This document shows positions 16,589-26,271 of a stretch of 64,000 bases of DNA, one piece after another. The translations under genes and the position numbers were made by a program. The notes beneath the pieces are model-generated. The model was not told the DNA's origin. It was given only the letters and a program-made list of their open reading frames with translations, and made no database searches. Source of the DNA: Lacticaseibacillus pantheris DSM 15945 = JCM 12539 = NBRC 106106 (GTDB taxonomy: Bacteria > Bacillota > Bacilli > Lactobacillales > Lactobacillaceae); assembly GCF_001311175.1 (NCBI RefSeq), contig NZ_BBAI01000001.1:124001-188000 (forward strand). The letters are read 5' to 3'. Every line of letters begins with the position of its first letter. Position 1 is the first letter of the stretch.

Positions 16589-17139
16589 TTATAGCTGGCG
16601 GTACTGTGCGCGCTCGCCACCAATATATTTTGGCCGTGAACGTAGCGCAGTTACGTGGGCACCGCCGAGCTCGTTGTTACTTGGCCGGACAGGTACCTGG
16701 ACAAACTGTACGTGCATACCAATGCTCGTGTCGCCGATATCCAGGCCGGCCTGTGCGCTAATGTGTTCAACCTCAACGGGGTCGTCAAACAGCTTGAATG
16801 CCGCCATAGAGCACGAGCCACCGGCATGCAGTGCGGGGACCACGTTGACGATTTCGTAGCCACGGGTAATAGCCACACTGCGCTCAATTGCGCACGCACG
16901 GTTAATGTGCTCGCAGCCCTGCACGGCCAGATGCACGCCTAGCGGTCGTAACGTCTCTAATAAGGTAGTGACTATCCAATCGCCAACCTCGGGACTTGAG
17001 GCCTTGCCAATGCGCCGCCGACCACCTCGCTGGTGGTACATCCGAGGACAAAGAGGTCGCCGGGGTGTAGTCGCGCCGCGGCGAGTACTTCGTCCAGGGT
17101 TTGTTTGAGCTGGGTTTCTATTGCAGTCTGGGATAACAT
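16589..17139 (-). CDS. TIGR01440/DUF436 family protein (YwlG-like), frame-broken near 17015
   Basis: About 183 residues of the conserved DUF436 family of unknown function. The N-terminal part reads [19 protein letters not shown]...[16 protein letters not shown] and stops in its frame. The rest, [15 protein letters not shown]... through [15 protein letters not shown] and [17 protein letters not shown], is in the next frame. One base is missing in GGCGGCGCATTGG; with it the text reads VGGRIGKASS. ATG 17139 follows AGAGGTGATCAG. The family has conserved Cys residues (GCTTSE, GCEHIN, GGSCS) that suggest a thiol or metal role. Confidence 0.82.
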
Positions 17140-17208
17140 TCTGATCACCTCTGAGGCTATTGTATCCCAAAGCAGCACTTAACGGTGTAGGGACGAACTA
17201 ACTGGCAT

Positions 17209-18448
17209 CTACTTAGTGTGTTTGCTCAGCGTGAGACTCTTTTTGAACGCGTTCATCAGGCCACTATCACTGTAAACTAACACGTTCGCGCGGTATGCGC
17301 GTGCGCTGAACCAGGTAAACCCGGCAAGGAAAATGACGTTAATAATAACGGCAATCAGCACGGCGCTGATTCCCACTTGGTCAACGCCAAAACGCGCGGG
17401 CATGACCAACGGACTGATAAACGGAATGTAGCTGAAGACCTTCAGGATGGGGCCGCTACCGCTGCTAACGTTAATGGCGGCAAAGTAGCCAATCATCCCG
17501 AGGTACAGTACGGGTTGCAATGCCATGCCGGCTTGCTCCTGATTACTAACAAGTGAGCCGCATAGCGCCGCCAGGATGGTGTAGCTAATAATGCCGATTG
17601 CAAAGAAGGCCAGCATGCTGAGAACGAACGGCCAACCAATCGCTCCCCAATTGATGCCGTTGATTAGTTGACTAATTGCGGGCACGTGATCGCGCAGCAT
17701 CCAGGCGAGGGCAGCAAAGACGGCATAAAAGCCAAGCTGTACCGCAAGGAGGGCCGCCACGCCCAACAATTTGCCGTAAAACTGGGTCGAGGCCCTGATG
17801 GCGGTGAGGATTGACTCCTCAATGCGCGACCCTTTTTCGGTGGCTATTTCCTGGGAAATAATGCCCCATAGCTCAGGAGAAAGACGTACATTAGCGCGCC
17901 GACCGCTAATGACAGAATAGTTTTAAGGGTATCGCTTTTGCCGCTCGCAATAACCATCTTGTTGGCCTTGAAACTGACGCTCTTGCTGCTTAGCCGCGTT
18001 GGCTTGGTTAGCTGGGCTAGTTGGGCAGAAGATAGACCCAGTTTTTGAGCAGTGCTAATAGTATTGAGTCCTGATAGCGTCGTGGTAATTGCAGTTTTGC
18101 TGACGTTGTTACCGTCGTCGCGTGTGTACAGTTTGGCACTAGCTGCCCCCGAATTCGGGATCACCAGTAGCGCATCAGCATCTTTGGCCTTCAATTCTTT
18201 TTGTCCCCGCTTGCTGGTAGGGACGACTTTGTAGGTGACGTCATCATTTGACGCGGCGTGCAATGATGCGCCGATACTTTGGGGTGCGACGACTACCACA
18301 GTTGCGGTTTCGTGGGTTTGGTTCATATACCACTTGATGCCGCCAATAATGCTACTGCCAGCAAAGGGGTGAGGACCAACGACCACCAGGAGAAACTCCG
18401 GAAGTTTTTGCGGAACACCATGCCCGCAATGAGTTTAAGCTTACGCAT
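17209..18448 (-). CDS. NatB-like ABC-2 permease, two frame breaks
   Basis: Membrane subunit of a Na+/drug-type ABC exporter. Three frame segments make one protein of about 413 residues: MRKLKLIAGMVFRKNFRSFS from 18448, then FAGSSIIGGIKWYMNQ through LSYGA, then ISQEIATEKGSRIEESILT to the end at 17209. Breaks are near 18373 (CCCCTTT) and 17862 (GGGGCATTATT). The middle is a large extracytoplasmic domain between the first membrane helix and the five C-terminal helices, as in NatB. The start overlaps the ATPase stop by eight bases. Confidence 0.78.
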
Positions 18449-19341
18449 TGTCGTCACCTACTTTCATGCGGAATATCTCGTCGAGGGAGGGCGCGTGTTG
18501 ACTGAAACCAGTGATGTACTCACCCTGCGTGACCGCCTGAAAGACCTCTCGACCGCGGGCCGGGTCGTCTAGTTCGAGGTCAAATTCGTCACCCTGCTGG
18601 TGCATCGCAACAACACCTGGTAACTGGGTAATTGCTTGGGCCGATACCGCGGGTTGTTTGAGGTGGATACGCGTTTCGCCGTATTGCGCCTGAATGTCAG
18701 GAATGGTACCCGTAAGCACCTCCCGGCCGTTTTTGAGCATTACTAGGCGATCGGATAGCGACTCAACGTTGTGCATGTCATGACTTGAAAAAAATAATTG
18801 CTGAACCACTTGATTGCATGAAGCGTACGCCGGCTTCCAACAGGCTAGCGTTCACAGGATCCAGGCCGGAAAAAGGCTCGTCAAGAATCACGAGTTTCGG
18901 CATGAAAATTAGGGCGGCAATCAGCTGGACCTTTTGCTGATTACCCTTGGACAGGTCTTTAACCTTGTCGGTCCGTTTACCCTTAACGTCGAACCGGTCT
19001 AACCACTCCGGCAACGCGTTTTGTACGGCTTTGCGGCTCATACCGTGGAGTTGACCAAAGAACTGGATCTGCTCGTCGATGGTCAACTTCGGGTATAACC
19101 CACGTTCTTCCGGCAAGTAGCCGATGAAGTCGTGGTCGATTTTGGTCATTGGCTGGCCGCTCCACGTGACGGTACCAGTTTCGGGCCGTAAAAAGTCCAG
19201 AATCATTCTAAAGGTGGTGGTTTTACCCGCCCCGTTTTGACCAATCAGTCCCAGTATTTCACCCGGAGCAACCGTCAAACTAACATTGTCAACGGCCTGT
19301 TGTGACCCAAAGCGTTTGGATACACCGGATAGTTCTAGCAT
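18441..19341 (-). CDS. NatA-like ABC ATPase, frame-broken at an A7 run
   Basis: About 300 residues: Walker A GQNGAGKTT, signature LSKGNQQKVQLI, Walker B LVILDEPFSGLD, then a D-loop and SSHDMHNVESLSDRLV after the break. At 18788-18794 seven A (T on the coding strand) put the frame out; six would give GSAIIFSSHDMH. The C-terminal domain with DLELDDPARGREV fits the ABC-2 exporter subfamily. ATG 19341 follows GGGAGGCGTAACC. It pairs with the downstream NatB-like permease. Confidence 0.85.
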
Positions 19342-19516
19342 GGTTACGCCTCCCTTGGTGCGATTATGTATGTACACATATGAACAATATCACCGATGAA
19401 TCGTTATGTAAACGCCGATTTATCTTATAAAGACGGCATGGTTATCGCTTACACAATTGTAATTTCTTTGGCATTCCCAAGCGCTGCTGTTGTTTGTGTG
19501 GTCGTAGCGGTACAGA

Positions 19517-19545
19517 AAAGGCCACGATTCGAGATCGTGACCTTT
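19517..19545. terminator. Terminator of the MarR gene
   Basis: AAAGGCCACGAT and ATCGTGACCTTT pair around TCGAG, just at the 3' end of the MarR gene. Confidence 0.7.
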
Positions 19546-19999
19546 ATTTGCCTATGATTGTTGGTGCTGTTTTTTTCAGTTCGGTCATCAGCACGTTCAG
19601 TGTGTCCTTAAAGGAATTATTGGGATCAATCTGATTATTATCGAGCCGCTCCTGCCACCAGCGGTTGCGAATGCTAATAATCTGAGGAATGATGGCCTGC
19701 CCATCATCGGTGATGTGGATAATGTTGGTGGTCCGGTTATCGGTCGACTGGGTCTGGGAAACGTAACCGTCAGTGTGGAGCCGGCGTACTTCGTGGGCAA
19801 TTTGACCCTTGTTGATGACGAGAGTGCGCGCCAGTTCGTTCTGGCTGCTATCGCCTTGTTGATGCAGCAGTAGCAGGATGTACGCACTGGTTGCGTTTAG
19901 GCCCATTTCTTTGTATTGGGGTAATACGTCGCGCTGGAAGGCGCGGTGGATAATGGAAAAGCTTTGGGCAAAGTCGCCCGGAAAGGTGTTCTCTGGCAC
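19544..19999 (-). CDS. MarR family transcription regulator
   Basis: 151 residues: dimerisation helices at both ends and a winged helix in the middle (SQNELARTLVINKGQIAHEVRRLHTDGYV, wing QSTDNRTTNI). It starts at GTG 19999, well placed after GGAGGAATCATT. The NatAB-like exporter is the next unit in the same direction and is a plausible target; this is inferred from position only. Confidence 0.88.
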   Translation of the reverse strand: MPENTFPGDFAQSFSIIHRAFQRDVLPQYKEMGLNATSAYILLLLHQQGDSSQNELARTLVINKGQIAHEVRRLHTDGYVSQTQSTDNRTTNIIHITDDGQAIIPQIISIRNRWWQERLDNNQIDPNNSFKDTLNVLMTELKKTAPTIIGK

Positions 20000-20107
20000 A
20001 ATGATTCCTCCTGGTGGTGCGTGCTTATACGCTTATCATACCAGTTTTGTGAGCGGGGAGTTTAGGATGCTCGTACATCTGGGTCAAAACGATTCCAGAG
20101 TAAAAAC

Positions 20108-20121
20108 ATTTCCCGGGAAAT
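20108..20121. promoter_or_regulatory. Noc-binding site (NBS) 1
   Basis: ATTTCCCGGGAAAT, the palindrome bound by the nucleoid-occlusion protein Noc in Bacillus. It is intergenic, between marR and the HAD gene. A cre-like sequence (TGAAAGCGCTTGAA) starts six bases after it. Confidence 0.75.
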
Positions 20122-20218
20122 AAAACTGAAAGCGCTTGAAATACGCCATGACCTATTGTAGTGTGGGGTTAACCGCTTTCGCTAGTGGTGCAAAAACACA
20201 TTATACGGGGGTAGCACG

Positions 20219-20868
20219 ATGAAGAAAGCTGTTATTTTCGATATGGACGGCGTTTTGGTCGATAGTGAGCAGTACTACTTTGACCGGCGCATGAACTTCT
20301 TCCACAAATTGGGGTTGTCCCCACAGAACGTCCAGATGAGTGATTACCTCGGACTGGGCGACAAGGAAGGCTGGGTGCAGCTATTCCCCGACAAGGACCA
20401 GCGTGAAAACGCGCAAGCACAGTTTACACAGTATGAAGCTAAGCACCCCGTGAACTTTGCCCCCTTGCTTAATCCTGGGGTCAAGGACGTTCTGGAGTAC
20501 CTACAGATTAACGGGTACAGCATTGCGTTGGCGTCCGCAGGGGTCACCGCCCACATTAACCGAATGTTGGAGCAGTGCCAGCTGAAGGGTTACTTTGACT
20601 TGGTTGAGTACGGTGAGAAGCTGACACACAACAAGCCGGATCCGGAAATTTACACTACGGTGGCGCAGCGCCTGGGTCTCAAACCAACCGAGTGCGTAGT
20701 GCTGGAAGATAGTGTTAACGGCATTAGGCTGCTGAGAGCGCCAAGATGGAAACCTGGGCAATTAAGCCGCGCAAGTACGTCATCGACCAATCACAGGCCG
20801 ATGCGATTCTGCCAGATATGGCGGCGGTACTCACTAAACTGAAGGGACTCACGCGTGACGCAAAATAA
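20219..20868 (+). CDS. HAD-superfamily phosphatase/phosphoglucomutase, frame-broken near 20727
   Basis: About 216 residues of the beta-phosphoglucomutase-like HAD family. Motif I is DMDGVLVDSE, motif II contains the Ser of ALASAGV, motif III the Lys of HNKPDP, and motif IV is CVVLEDSVNGI. After motif IV, ATTAGGCTGCTGAG lacks one base; the correct frame gives AAESAKMETWAIKPRKYVID and ends LKGLTRDAK at 20868. The insertion cap domain lies between motifs I and II. ATG 20219 follows GGGGGTAGCACG. Substrate not determined. Confidence 0.85.
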
Positions 20869-20931
20869 TCTGTATTCCACGGCGAACATTAGTGTAAAAT
20901 CGTGGTAGCACTACAATCTTGATTACATGCG

Positions 20932-21320
20932 GTGGGTATAACGGACATACGTGATGTAGTCGACGTGGAGGGGTTATTTATCTTTTATACGATTTGTGCC
21001 GCCATTACGGCGATTAGTAGCATTATTAGCCTGGGTTATGCCAGTTTGGCGCTGATGTCTGCTCCCAATGATGGTTCTGCGGCGCGGAACAACGCGTTGT
21101 ACAGCTTTTCGCGGAGTGTGGCAATTGCCTAATTTGTTGTGGTGTATTTACGTTCCACAATTTGGCCTACCTGGCTGCGGTCAGCATTATGATGATTGTC
21201 ATTGCGGGTATTGATGGCGTCATTGGGCGCGGTATCAGCAAGGTGCGGATGTGGTTGCCATGGGGCATGGCCGTGGTGAATTTGGTGGCCCTGCTGATGG
21301 TGTATGCACACTTCTTCTAA
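20932..21320 (+). CDS. Small multi-spanning membrane protein, frame-broken near 21125
   Basis: First frame: LFIFYTICAAITAISSIISL then YASLALMSAPNDGSAARNN, stopping at 21132. The following frame continues FHNLAYLAAVSIMMIVIAGI and MWLPWGMAVVNLVALLMVY to TAA 21320. Joined, it would be about 120 residues with four membrane helices. The start codon is unclear (GTG 20932, or a later start near GTGGAGGGG at 20969). I do not recognise the family. Confidence 0.5.
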
Positions 21321-21339
21321 ATTACTATTTGTATACGTA

Positions 21340-21377
21340 AAGAGCCGTGACGCGTAATTGAACGTCTCGGCTCTTTT
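21340..21377. terminator. Bidirectional terminator
   Basis: AAGAGCCGTGACG and CGTCTCGGCTCTT pair around nine bases and have A and T runs on the two sides, between convergent genes. Confidence 0.8.
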
Positions 21378-21398
21378 GGGGTCCATTTAATTAAGTAA

Positions 21399-22391
21399 TT
21401 ACGACTTGACGATCTGGTCAATCGCGGCGAGTTCGTCAGCACTGAACTGACTATTGTCGACCGCTTTGAGGTTGTCCTCCAGGTGGTCCAAGCTCGTCGT
21501 ACCGATAATTACGCTAGCCACCACGGGATCGTGTAGTAACCAGGCCAAAGCCATCTGTGCGAGCGTCTGGTGACGTCCTGACGCGATGTCGTTGAGGTCA
21601 TTGAGTTTCTTCGTTGCGGCATCAAGACCGTGAGCAAAGATGTGCTTGTTGGTCGGATGAATCGGGAAGTCTGCGGGAATGCCGCCGAGATACCGGTCGC
21701 TAAGTAGTCCTTCCGCCAGGGGACCGTACGCAATCACACCGGCGCCCCCAGCGCGTAGTGCGTCCAGGAGCCCGGTTTCCTCAACGTTACGGTTGAAGAC
21801 GTTGTAACTCATCTGGTCAAGGACAAACGGCGTTCCTAAGTCCTTAAACATCTTGATGGCCGCTTGCGCTTGCGCGGTCTCAAAGTTGGATACACCAATG
21901 TATAGGGCTTTGCCAGACCGAACCACGCTGTCCAGTGCGCGGACGGTTTCTTCTAGTGGGACGGTGTCATCAAAGCGGTGCGCGTAGAAGATGTCCACGT
22001 AGTCCAGCTGTAGACGCCGGAGTGAGTCGTCAATACCCTGCAGTACGGCTTTGCGTGAGGTACCATCCCCAAACGGGCCCGGGTGAATCTCGTAACCGAC
22101 CTTCGTCGCGATGACTAATTCGTCACGGTAGGGACGCAGGTCGCTGCCAAGTACCTGGCCGAGCAAAGCTTCACTGGAGCCCTCCTCGTTGTCTCCGTAG
22201 TGATTAGCCACGTCAAAGTGGAAAACGCCACGGTCGAACGCGTTGAGAATGAGGTCGCGCCGGTCCGCGTAAGGATCGGCCGAGCTGAAGTGGTGCCATA
22301 AACCTAGGGATACGGGTGGTAGCACTAGTCCGCTATTACCAGCCGGACGGGGTTCGCAGTGGTCGTACCGTTGTTCATCGGCCTTGTACAT
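21399..22391 (-). CDS. Aldo/keto reductase (YghZ/Gpr-like)
   Basis: 330 residues of the aldo/keto reductase fold, with the catalytic tetrad visible: Asp in FDVANHYG, the Tyr five residues later, Lys in IATKVGYE and His in FYAHRFD. The C-terminal NADPH site VIIGTTSLDHLEDNL is present. The start with EPRPAGNSGLVLPPVSLGLW and the GDNEEGSSEALLG segment fit the L-glyceraldehyde-3-phosphate reductase (YghZ) branch. ATG follows AAAGGATG. Monocistronic. Confidence 0.9.
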   Translation of the reverse strand: MYKADEQRYDHCEPRPAGNSGLVLPPVSLGLWHHFSSADPYADRRDLILNAFDRGVFHFDVANHYGDNEEGSSEALLGQVLGSDLRPYRDELVIATKVGYEIHPGPFGDGTSRKAVLQGIDDSLRRLQLDYVDIFYAHRFDDTVPLEETVRALDSVVRSGKALYIGVSNFETAQAQAAIKMFKDLGTPFVLDQMSYNVFNRNVEETGLLDALRAGGAGVIAYGPLAEGLLSDRYLGGIPADFPIHPTNKHIFAHGLDAATKKLNDLNDIASGRHQTLAQMALAWLLHDPVVASVIIGTTSLDHLEDNLKAVDNSQFSADELAAIDQIVKS

Positions 22392-22629
22392 AAAAAATCA
22401 TCCTTTCTTGTTCACCAACAATGTACCATAAAACGTTGGTAAGGCTTACAACTTTTGCGATGATTTAGTCTTAAATTTTTTTTGCGCGTGTAACGGGAAT
22501 GCCGTCATTATCGTTTTAAGCAAATATCAATGACTGTGTAAATTTTGTGAACTTTTCGTCAATGCTACTTCATAACTCTCTGGCATATTATAATAAAAGT
22601 ATGTTCTGATATTAGGGAGCGGATGCCAC

Positions 22630-22851
22630 ATGGACGCAACGAGTGAACAATTAAAACGGGTGGTGCCAGGTAAGCTACCGGCACCCTTCCAGGCACTGTA
22701 TGCGGTCGAAGATGGGGAACTCTGCATTCTGACCCAAAGCTTCTTGGTGGGCCGTCCTGAGGCGATTGACGCTTGTAAGTTGACCACTGACGATATTGAG
22801 CGCTACGGTCTGTCGGGCTGTGCGCGCCACGAGGTGATGGACGATGACTGA
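22630..22851 (+). CDS. Small hypothetical protein
   Basis: 73 residues, soluble and acidic at the end (HEVMDDD), starting MDATSEQLKRVVPGKLPAPF. No domain recognised. TATAAT at 22589 and AGGGAG before the ATG support expression. Its end overlaps the start of a tiny membrane protein gene by eight bases, so the two are coupled. Confidence 0.6.
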   Translation: MDATSEQLKRVVPGKLPAPFQALYAVEDGELCILTQSFLVGRPEAIDACKLTTDDIERYGLSGCARHEVMDDD

Positions 22852-22987
22852 CTTTTTGGTAATTTTACTGGTTCTGCTGGTCACGGCGGTAGTGGCCACG
22901 ATGCTATGGCTGAGTGCGTACCCCATTGTCGCGGTGGTGGTGGTCGTCATTGGGCTGGTTGTGTGCTGGGTGGTTGGCCGTGCGTGA
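22844..22987 (+). CDS. Tiny membrane protein coupled to the previous gene
   Basis: 47 residues, nearly all hydrophobic: MTDFLVILLVLLVTAVVATM, then LWLSAYPIVAVVVVVIGLVV and a short CWVVGRA end, giving two membrane helices. ATG 22844 lies inside the end of the upstream gene. Function unknown. Confidence 0.55.
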   Translation: MTDFLVILLVLLVTAVVATMLWLSAYPIVAVVVVVIGLVVCWVVGRA

Positions 22988-23103
22988 TCGTCGCATGAAT
23001 TTGTGCGTAGTTGTTCGTAAATGTTGATTTTATGCTTTTGTTAGCGGTTACTTTGCGCTATAATTGGTTTATCGAGAAAGCATTCGTCAGGAGGTCAACA
23101 CAT

Positions 23104-23376
23104 ATGGCAGCAAAGCAATTAACGGCTAAGCAACGGCACAACGCGTACTTATTCTGGGCGGTAGTGGTAATTGCAGCTAACGCACTGGCAAAGAAGGTTC
23201 AGGTACCGATGGTCACGGGTGTGGTCATTTGCATCACCGTCTTTGCACTACTACGCCTGCTGTCCATGGATAACCGGTTCCACCGGGTATACAAGGCCTT
23301 CCGGACCGCCAGTTCAATGCGGAATCAGGACGGCACGTTTGATAACGAGAATCTGAACTCTAAGAAATCAAAGTAA
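23104..23376 (+). CDS. Small membrane protein
   Basis: 90 residues with two hydrophobic segments (AYLFWAVVVIAANAL and MVTGVVICITVFALLRLL) between basic ends. ATG 23104 follows CAGGAGGTCAACACAT and is preferred to the upstream codons of the open frame; TATAAT lies at 23059. Function not recognised. A strong terminator follows. Confidence 0.7.
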   Translation: MAAKQLTAKQRHNAYLFWAVVVIAANALAKKVQVPMVTGVVICITVFALLRLLSMDNRFHRVYKAFRTASSMRNQDGTFDNENLNSKKSK

Positions 23377-23387
23377 TTAGGCATATC

Positions 23388-23420
23388 AAAACGCCCCGGA
23401 CAATACGTCCGGGGCGTTTT
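23388..23420. terminator. Bidirectional terminator
   Basis: AAAACGCCCCGGA and TCCGGGGCGTTTT form a 13-pair hairpin between convergent genes. Confidence 0.88.
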
Positions 23421-23429
23421 AGTGTGCCG

Positions 23430-24731
23430 CTATTCCGTTAAATCGGCTGCTGCGGGAGCCTGTGCGTCTTTGTCCGTTACCTGGGCCCGCTGGTGGTTAG
23501 CGCGCTTGATCGCGGCGCTAATATCCACAGGATGGCCTTCCTTCATCAGGTCGTGGTACTCAGCGGTTGCCGTGAAGAGGAGGTCGGAAGCGGAGTTAAC
23601 CGCGGTTTCAACGGAGTCCTGGATAACCCCGATAATGAAGCCGATGGCAACAACTTGCATAGCAATATCGTTGCTGATACCAAAGAGGCTGGCCGCCATC
23701 GGGATGAGGAGCAGCGATCCCCCGGCGATACCTGACGACCCGGTAGCCGAAACGGCGCTGAGGATACATAGAAGCAGCGCTAGCGGGAACGACACGTGGA
23801 GGCCAAGGGTGTTCGCCGCAGCCAGCGTCATGATGGACACGGTGATGGCTGCACCACCACTATTGGCCGTCCCACCTAGGGCGATGGAAACCGCGTACGA
23901 CTTTTCGTTCAGTCCCAAATCCGCACACGCCTGCAGGTTGATGGGAATGTTGACGGCCGAACTGCGGGTAAAGAAGGCGGGCACGCCAGACACCTTGAGT
24001 GTCCAGAAAACGAGTGGAAATGGGTTCTGGTGCGTCATGAGGAACACCATGCTGAATACACGACGAGGTAGGTGAACGCCATGGTTCCGACTAGCAGGAG
24101 CACCAGCTGACCATAACGGGCGATACCGGAGAGGCCCGTGGTAGCAATTGAGTTGTGCAGCAGACCGACAATCCCGAACGGTGCAAATTCGATGATAAAT
24201 TGGGCGGCACGCTCGATGGTCTGGGCAAAGTCGGCAATGACTTGCTTGGTACCTTTGTGGGCGTGACGGAGTCCGAAGCCGATTACTAGACCCCAGAACA
24301 AGATGGTGAGGTAGCTTGCATTCACGATGGCCGCGATGGGGTTGCTGACCGCGCTAGTGAGCAAGTTGCTGATGACACTGCCCAGATCCTGCGGGGCCTT
24401 CGCGGCGATTTTGGTGGCTTGGGGGAAAATGAGGTGAATCTTGAAGATGTATGATGCACCCACGGCGGCAAGTGCAGCAATCAACGTTGCACCGGCGTAC
24501 AGTAACACCACGGAGCTAAAGTGGTTCTTGGCACCGGACTCGTATTTAGAAATTGCTGACAGAATCAACATAAATACCAGCAGTGGGGCAATGGCCTTCA
24601 GCACCCACGAACAGGTCCCCAAATAGGTTGATAAAGGTCCATGATGGTACCGTTAGCCCCAGAATGGCCCCAATAATGATACCGACGATGATCCGCATGA
24701 TGAGCGGCACACTCTTATAACGTTGAAACAT
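23430..24731 (-). CDS. sstT: Serine/threonine:sodium symporter, two frame breaks
   Basis: Dicarboxylate/amino acid:cation symporter family, SstT type, about 430 residues when joined. Segment 1 (from ATG 24731) [20 protein letters not shown] to [10 protein letters not shown]; segment 2 from about 24610, [18 protein letters not shown] to [10 protein letters not shown]; segment 3 from about 24050, [20 protein letters not shown] to the end. Breaks are near 24605 and 24060. The signature [20 protein letters not shown] and the serine-rich [11 protein letters not shown] loop are intact. Start follows GGAGGGATTGCG. Imports Ser and Thr with Na+ (family knowledge). Confidence 0.85.
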
Positions 24732-24915
24732 CGCAATCCCTCCAAATATCCTCGTTTTGTCTATAAAACAAAGACACGTGTTTTTGATATGTGACCATTA
24801 TGCCTGACTGGCTCATGGTTGTCTAGTGGTAATCACAGATTAATTTCAGAAAGTTGGATTGGTTAGTGCGGATTGCGGTGGTGGGTCGCGCAGTAGTAGG
24901 CTTCTGGACACAAAA

Positions 24916-24939
24916 AAAACACGGCCGTGGCCGTGTTTT
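24916..24939. terminator. Terminator of the LysM gene
   Basis: AAAACACGG and CCGTGTTTT pair around a six-base loop, downstream of the LysM gene stop. Confidence 0.75.
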
Positions 24940-24960
24940 AGGGTAATTCTATTTGGTTAA

Positions 24961-25860
24961 TTAGCCGACAACTTCAACGGTTGCGGTCAGAATACCGGCA
25001 GATGGAATCTGGCTACTTGGCATAGCTACATCCAGCTGGTTAGGGTTGCTGTAGGCAAACGAACCGGTATCATTAACGGTCCGGTACCAAACAGTACCGT
25101 TAGACAGGGTAATCTTCAGCTGCGTCCCCTTTGGGTAAACGGAGAGGTTAGCCGCGACACCGCCGTAGCCGAGGTCAGAACCTAGGACTGCTGGGTCGTA
25201 AAAACTCAGCTTCATGGTCCGGGCGCTACCACTAGTAGTCGTAGTAGTCGAGCTACTGTTGGTGGTTGTGGTCGAGGTGGTCGTAGTCGTGGTTGCTGCT
25301 GCGCTGGAAGCTGCAGTGCTCGTGGCAGTAGTTGCTGCGGAGCTAGCAGGGGCTGCGGAACTAGCTACAGAGCTAGCGGCAGACGACGGGGCAGCACTAG
25401 TAGCGGCACTTGAGGCTGCGCTAGAAGCGGCGCTCGTAGCAGTTGGGACTAGGCTCAGCTGCTGGCCAACAGTGATCAAGTTAGGGTTGCTGATGTTGTT
25501 GTAGCTAATCAGGTTAGCCAGGGTCACGTTGAACTTCGCAGCGATTGCGCTCAGTGTGTCGCCACTCTGAACGGTGTAGCTGGTCACGTTAGTGGTGGCC
25601 GCTGAACTAGCAGCGCTGGCAGCGGCACTAGCCAACTGTAGCTTCTGACCAGTCAGGATGAAGTTAGCATCCTTAATGCTGTTAGCGTTAACTAGCTGGC
25701 TAACAGTTGTGTTGTGGGTTTCAGCCAGCTGGGACAGGGTGTCCCCGGACTGAACCGTGATGGTGTTATTGTCAGTGGTAGTTGCGGCGTGCACATTGTT
25801 CTGCTGTGCTAACAATGTTGCGGGAACAATTGCAAACGCTGCGGAAACGATCCATTTCAT
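24961..25860 (-). CDS. Secreted LysM/3D-domain cell-wall protein
   Basis: 299 residues: signal peptide ([16 protein letters not shown], cleavage near HAA), two LysM domains ([15 protein letters not shown] and [15 protein letters not shown]), a long Ala/Ser/Thr-only linker of about 75 residues, and a C-terminal 3D (double-psi beta-barrel) domain with conserved Asp in VNDTGSFA and LDVAMP. It binds peptidoglycan through LysM; 3D domains occur in lytic transglycosylase-like and Rpf-like enzymes. The ATG is 25 bases from the nearest good ribosome site (TAGGAG), so the true start may be earlier or altered by an indel. Confidence 0.85.
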   Translation of the reverse strand: MKWIVSAAFAIVPATLLAQQNNVHAATTTDNNTITVQSGDTLSQLAETHNTTVSQLVNANSIKDANFILTGQKLQLASAAASAASSAATTNVTSYTVQSGDTLSAIAAKFNVTLANLISYNNISNPNLITVGQQLSLVPTATSAASSAASSAATSAAPSSAASSVASSAAPASSAATTATSTAASSAAATTTTTTSTTTTNSSSTTTTTSGSARTMKLSFYDPAVLGSDLGYGGVAANLSVYPKGTQLKITLSNGTVWYRTVNDTGSFAYSNPNQLDVAMPSSQIPSAGILTATVEVVG

Positions 25861-26199
25861 ATGAGCTGCTTTGATAACTATTCACTCCTAATTTCTTTGA
25901 CTTTGTCTATCAACTGTTTGCAAGTATAGCTTCTGGTTGTGTCACGCAAACAGCAAAGAGGTTACAAATCACGGTTTTTTTTGCAACGTTGTAACCTAAA
26001 TGCAAAGAAACGGGTGTTACTTTTTTTTCGTAACCGAATTCATGAGCAAATCATCGTTTTATGTGCAAAATAAACGTGTAAATTGGCAACATTTTAGTCA
26101 TATTACGTCAATATTGCACGTGTATTTGTGGTTAAAGACTGGAAAGTGCCGGTGAGTAATGGACGGTGAGCGGTCAATTGAGGCATGACGTGCAGATAA
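25861..26199. other. Intergenic region upstream of the LysM gene
   Basis: No gene seen. On the minus strand a TATACT (-10) lies about 55 bases before the ATG. Farther up are several GTAAC/GTTAC copies, including GGTTACAACGTTG and TTTGTAACC, which could form alternative hairpins. No known riboswitch was recognised. Confidence 0.4.
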
Positions 26200-26231
26200 A
26201 AACCCACACCGCGAATTACGCGGTGTGGGTT
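26200..26231. terminator. Terminator of the gat operon
   Basis: AACCCACACCGCG and CGCGGTGTGGGTT pair around AATTA. Confidence 0.85.
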
Positions 26232-26271
26232 ATACGTCGATCTGTTAGCGACGTAGTTCCACCTTAGTTAA

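Noticed and set aside
16655-17108. Plus-strand ORFs opposite the TIGR01440 gene
   Set aside because: The minus-strand protein matches a known family once one base is restored; the plus frames match nothing.
20108-20121. Noc palindromes as terminators
   Set aside because: They have no T-run or loop, are identical to each other, and three of the five have a separate terminator nearby.
23422-24075. 217-codon plus-strand ORF opposite sstT
   Set aside because: The minus strand encodes the clear symporter C-terminal half; the plus frame is a shadow.
25214-25504. Val/Ala/Leu-rich ORF on the plus strand
   Set aside because: It is the antisense of the Ala/Ser/Thr linker of the LysM protein; no ribosome site and extreme repetitive composition.
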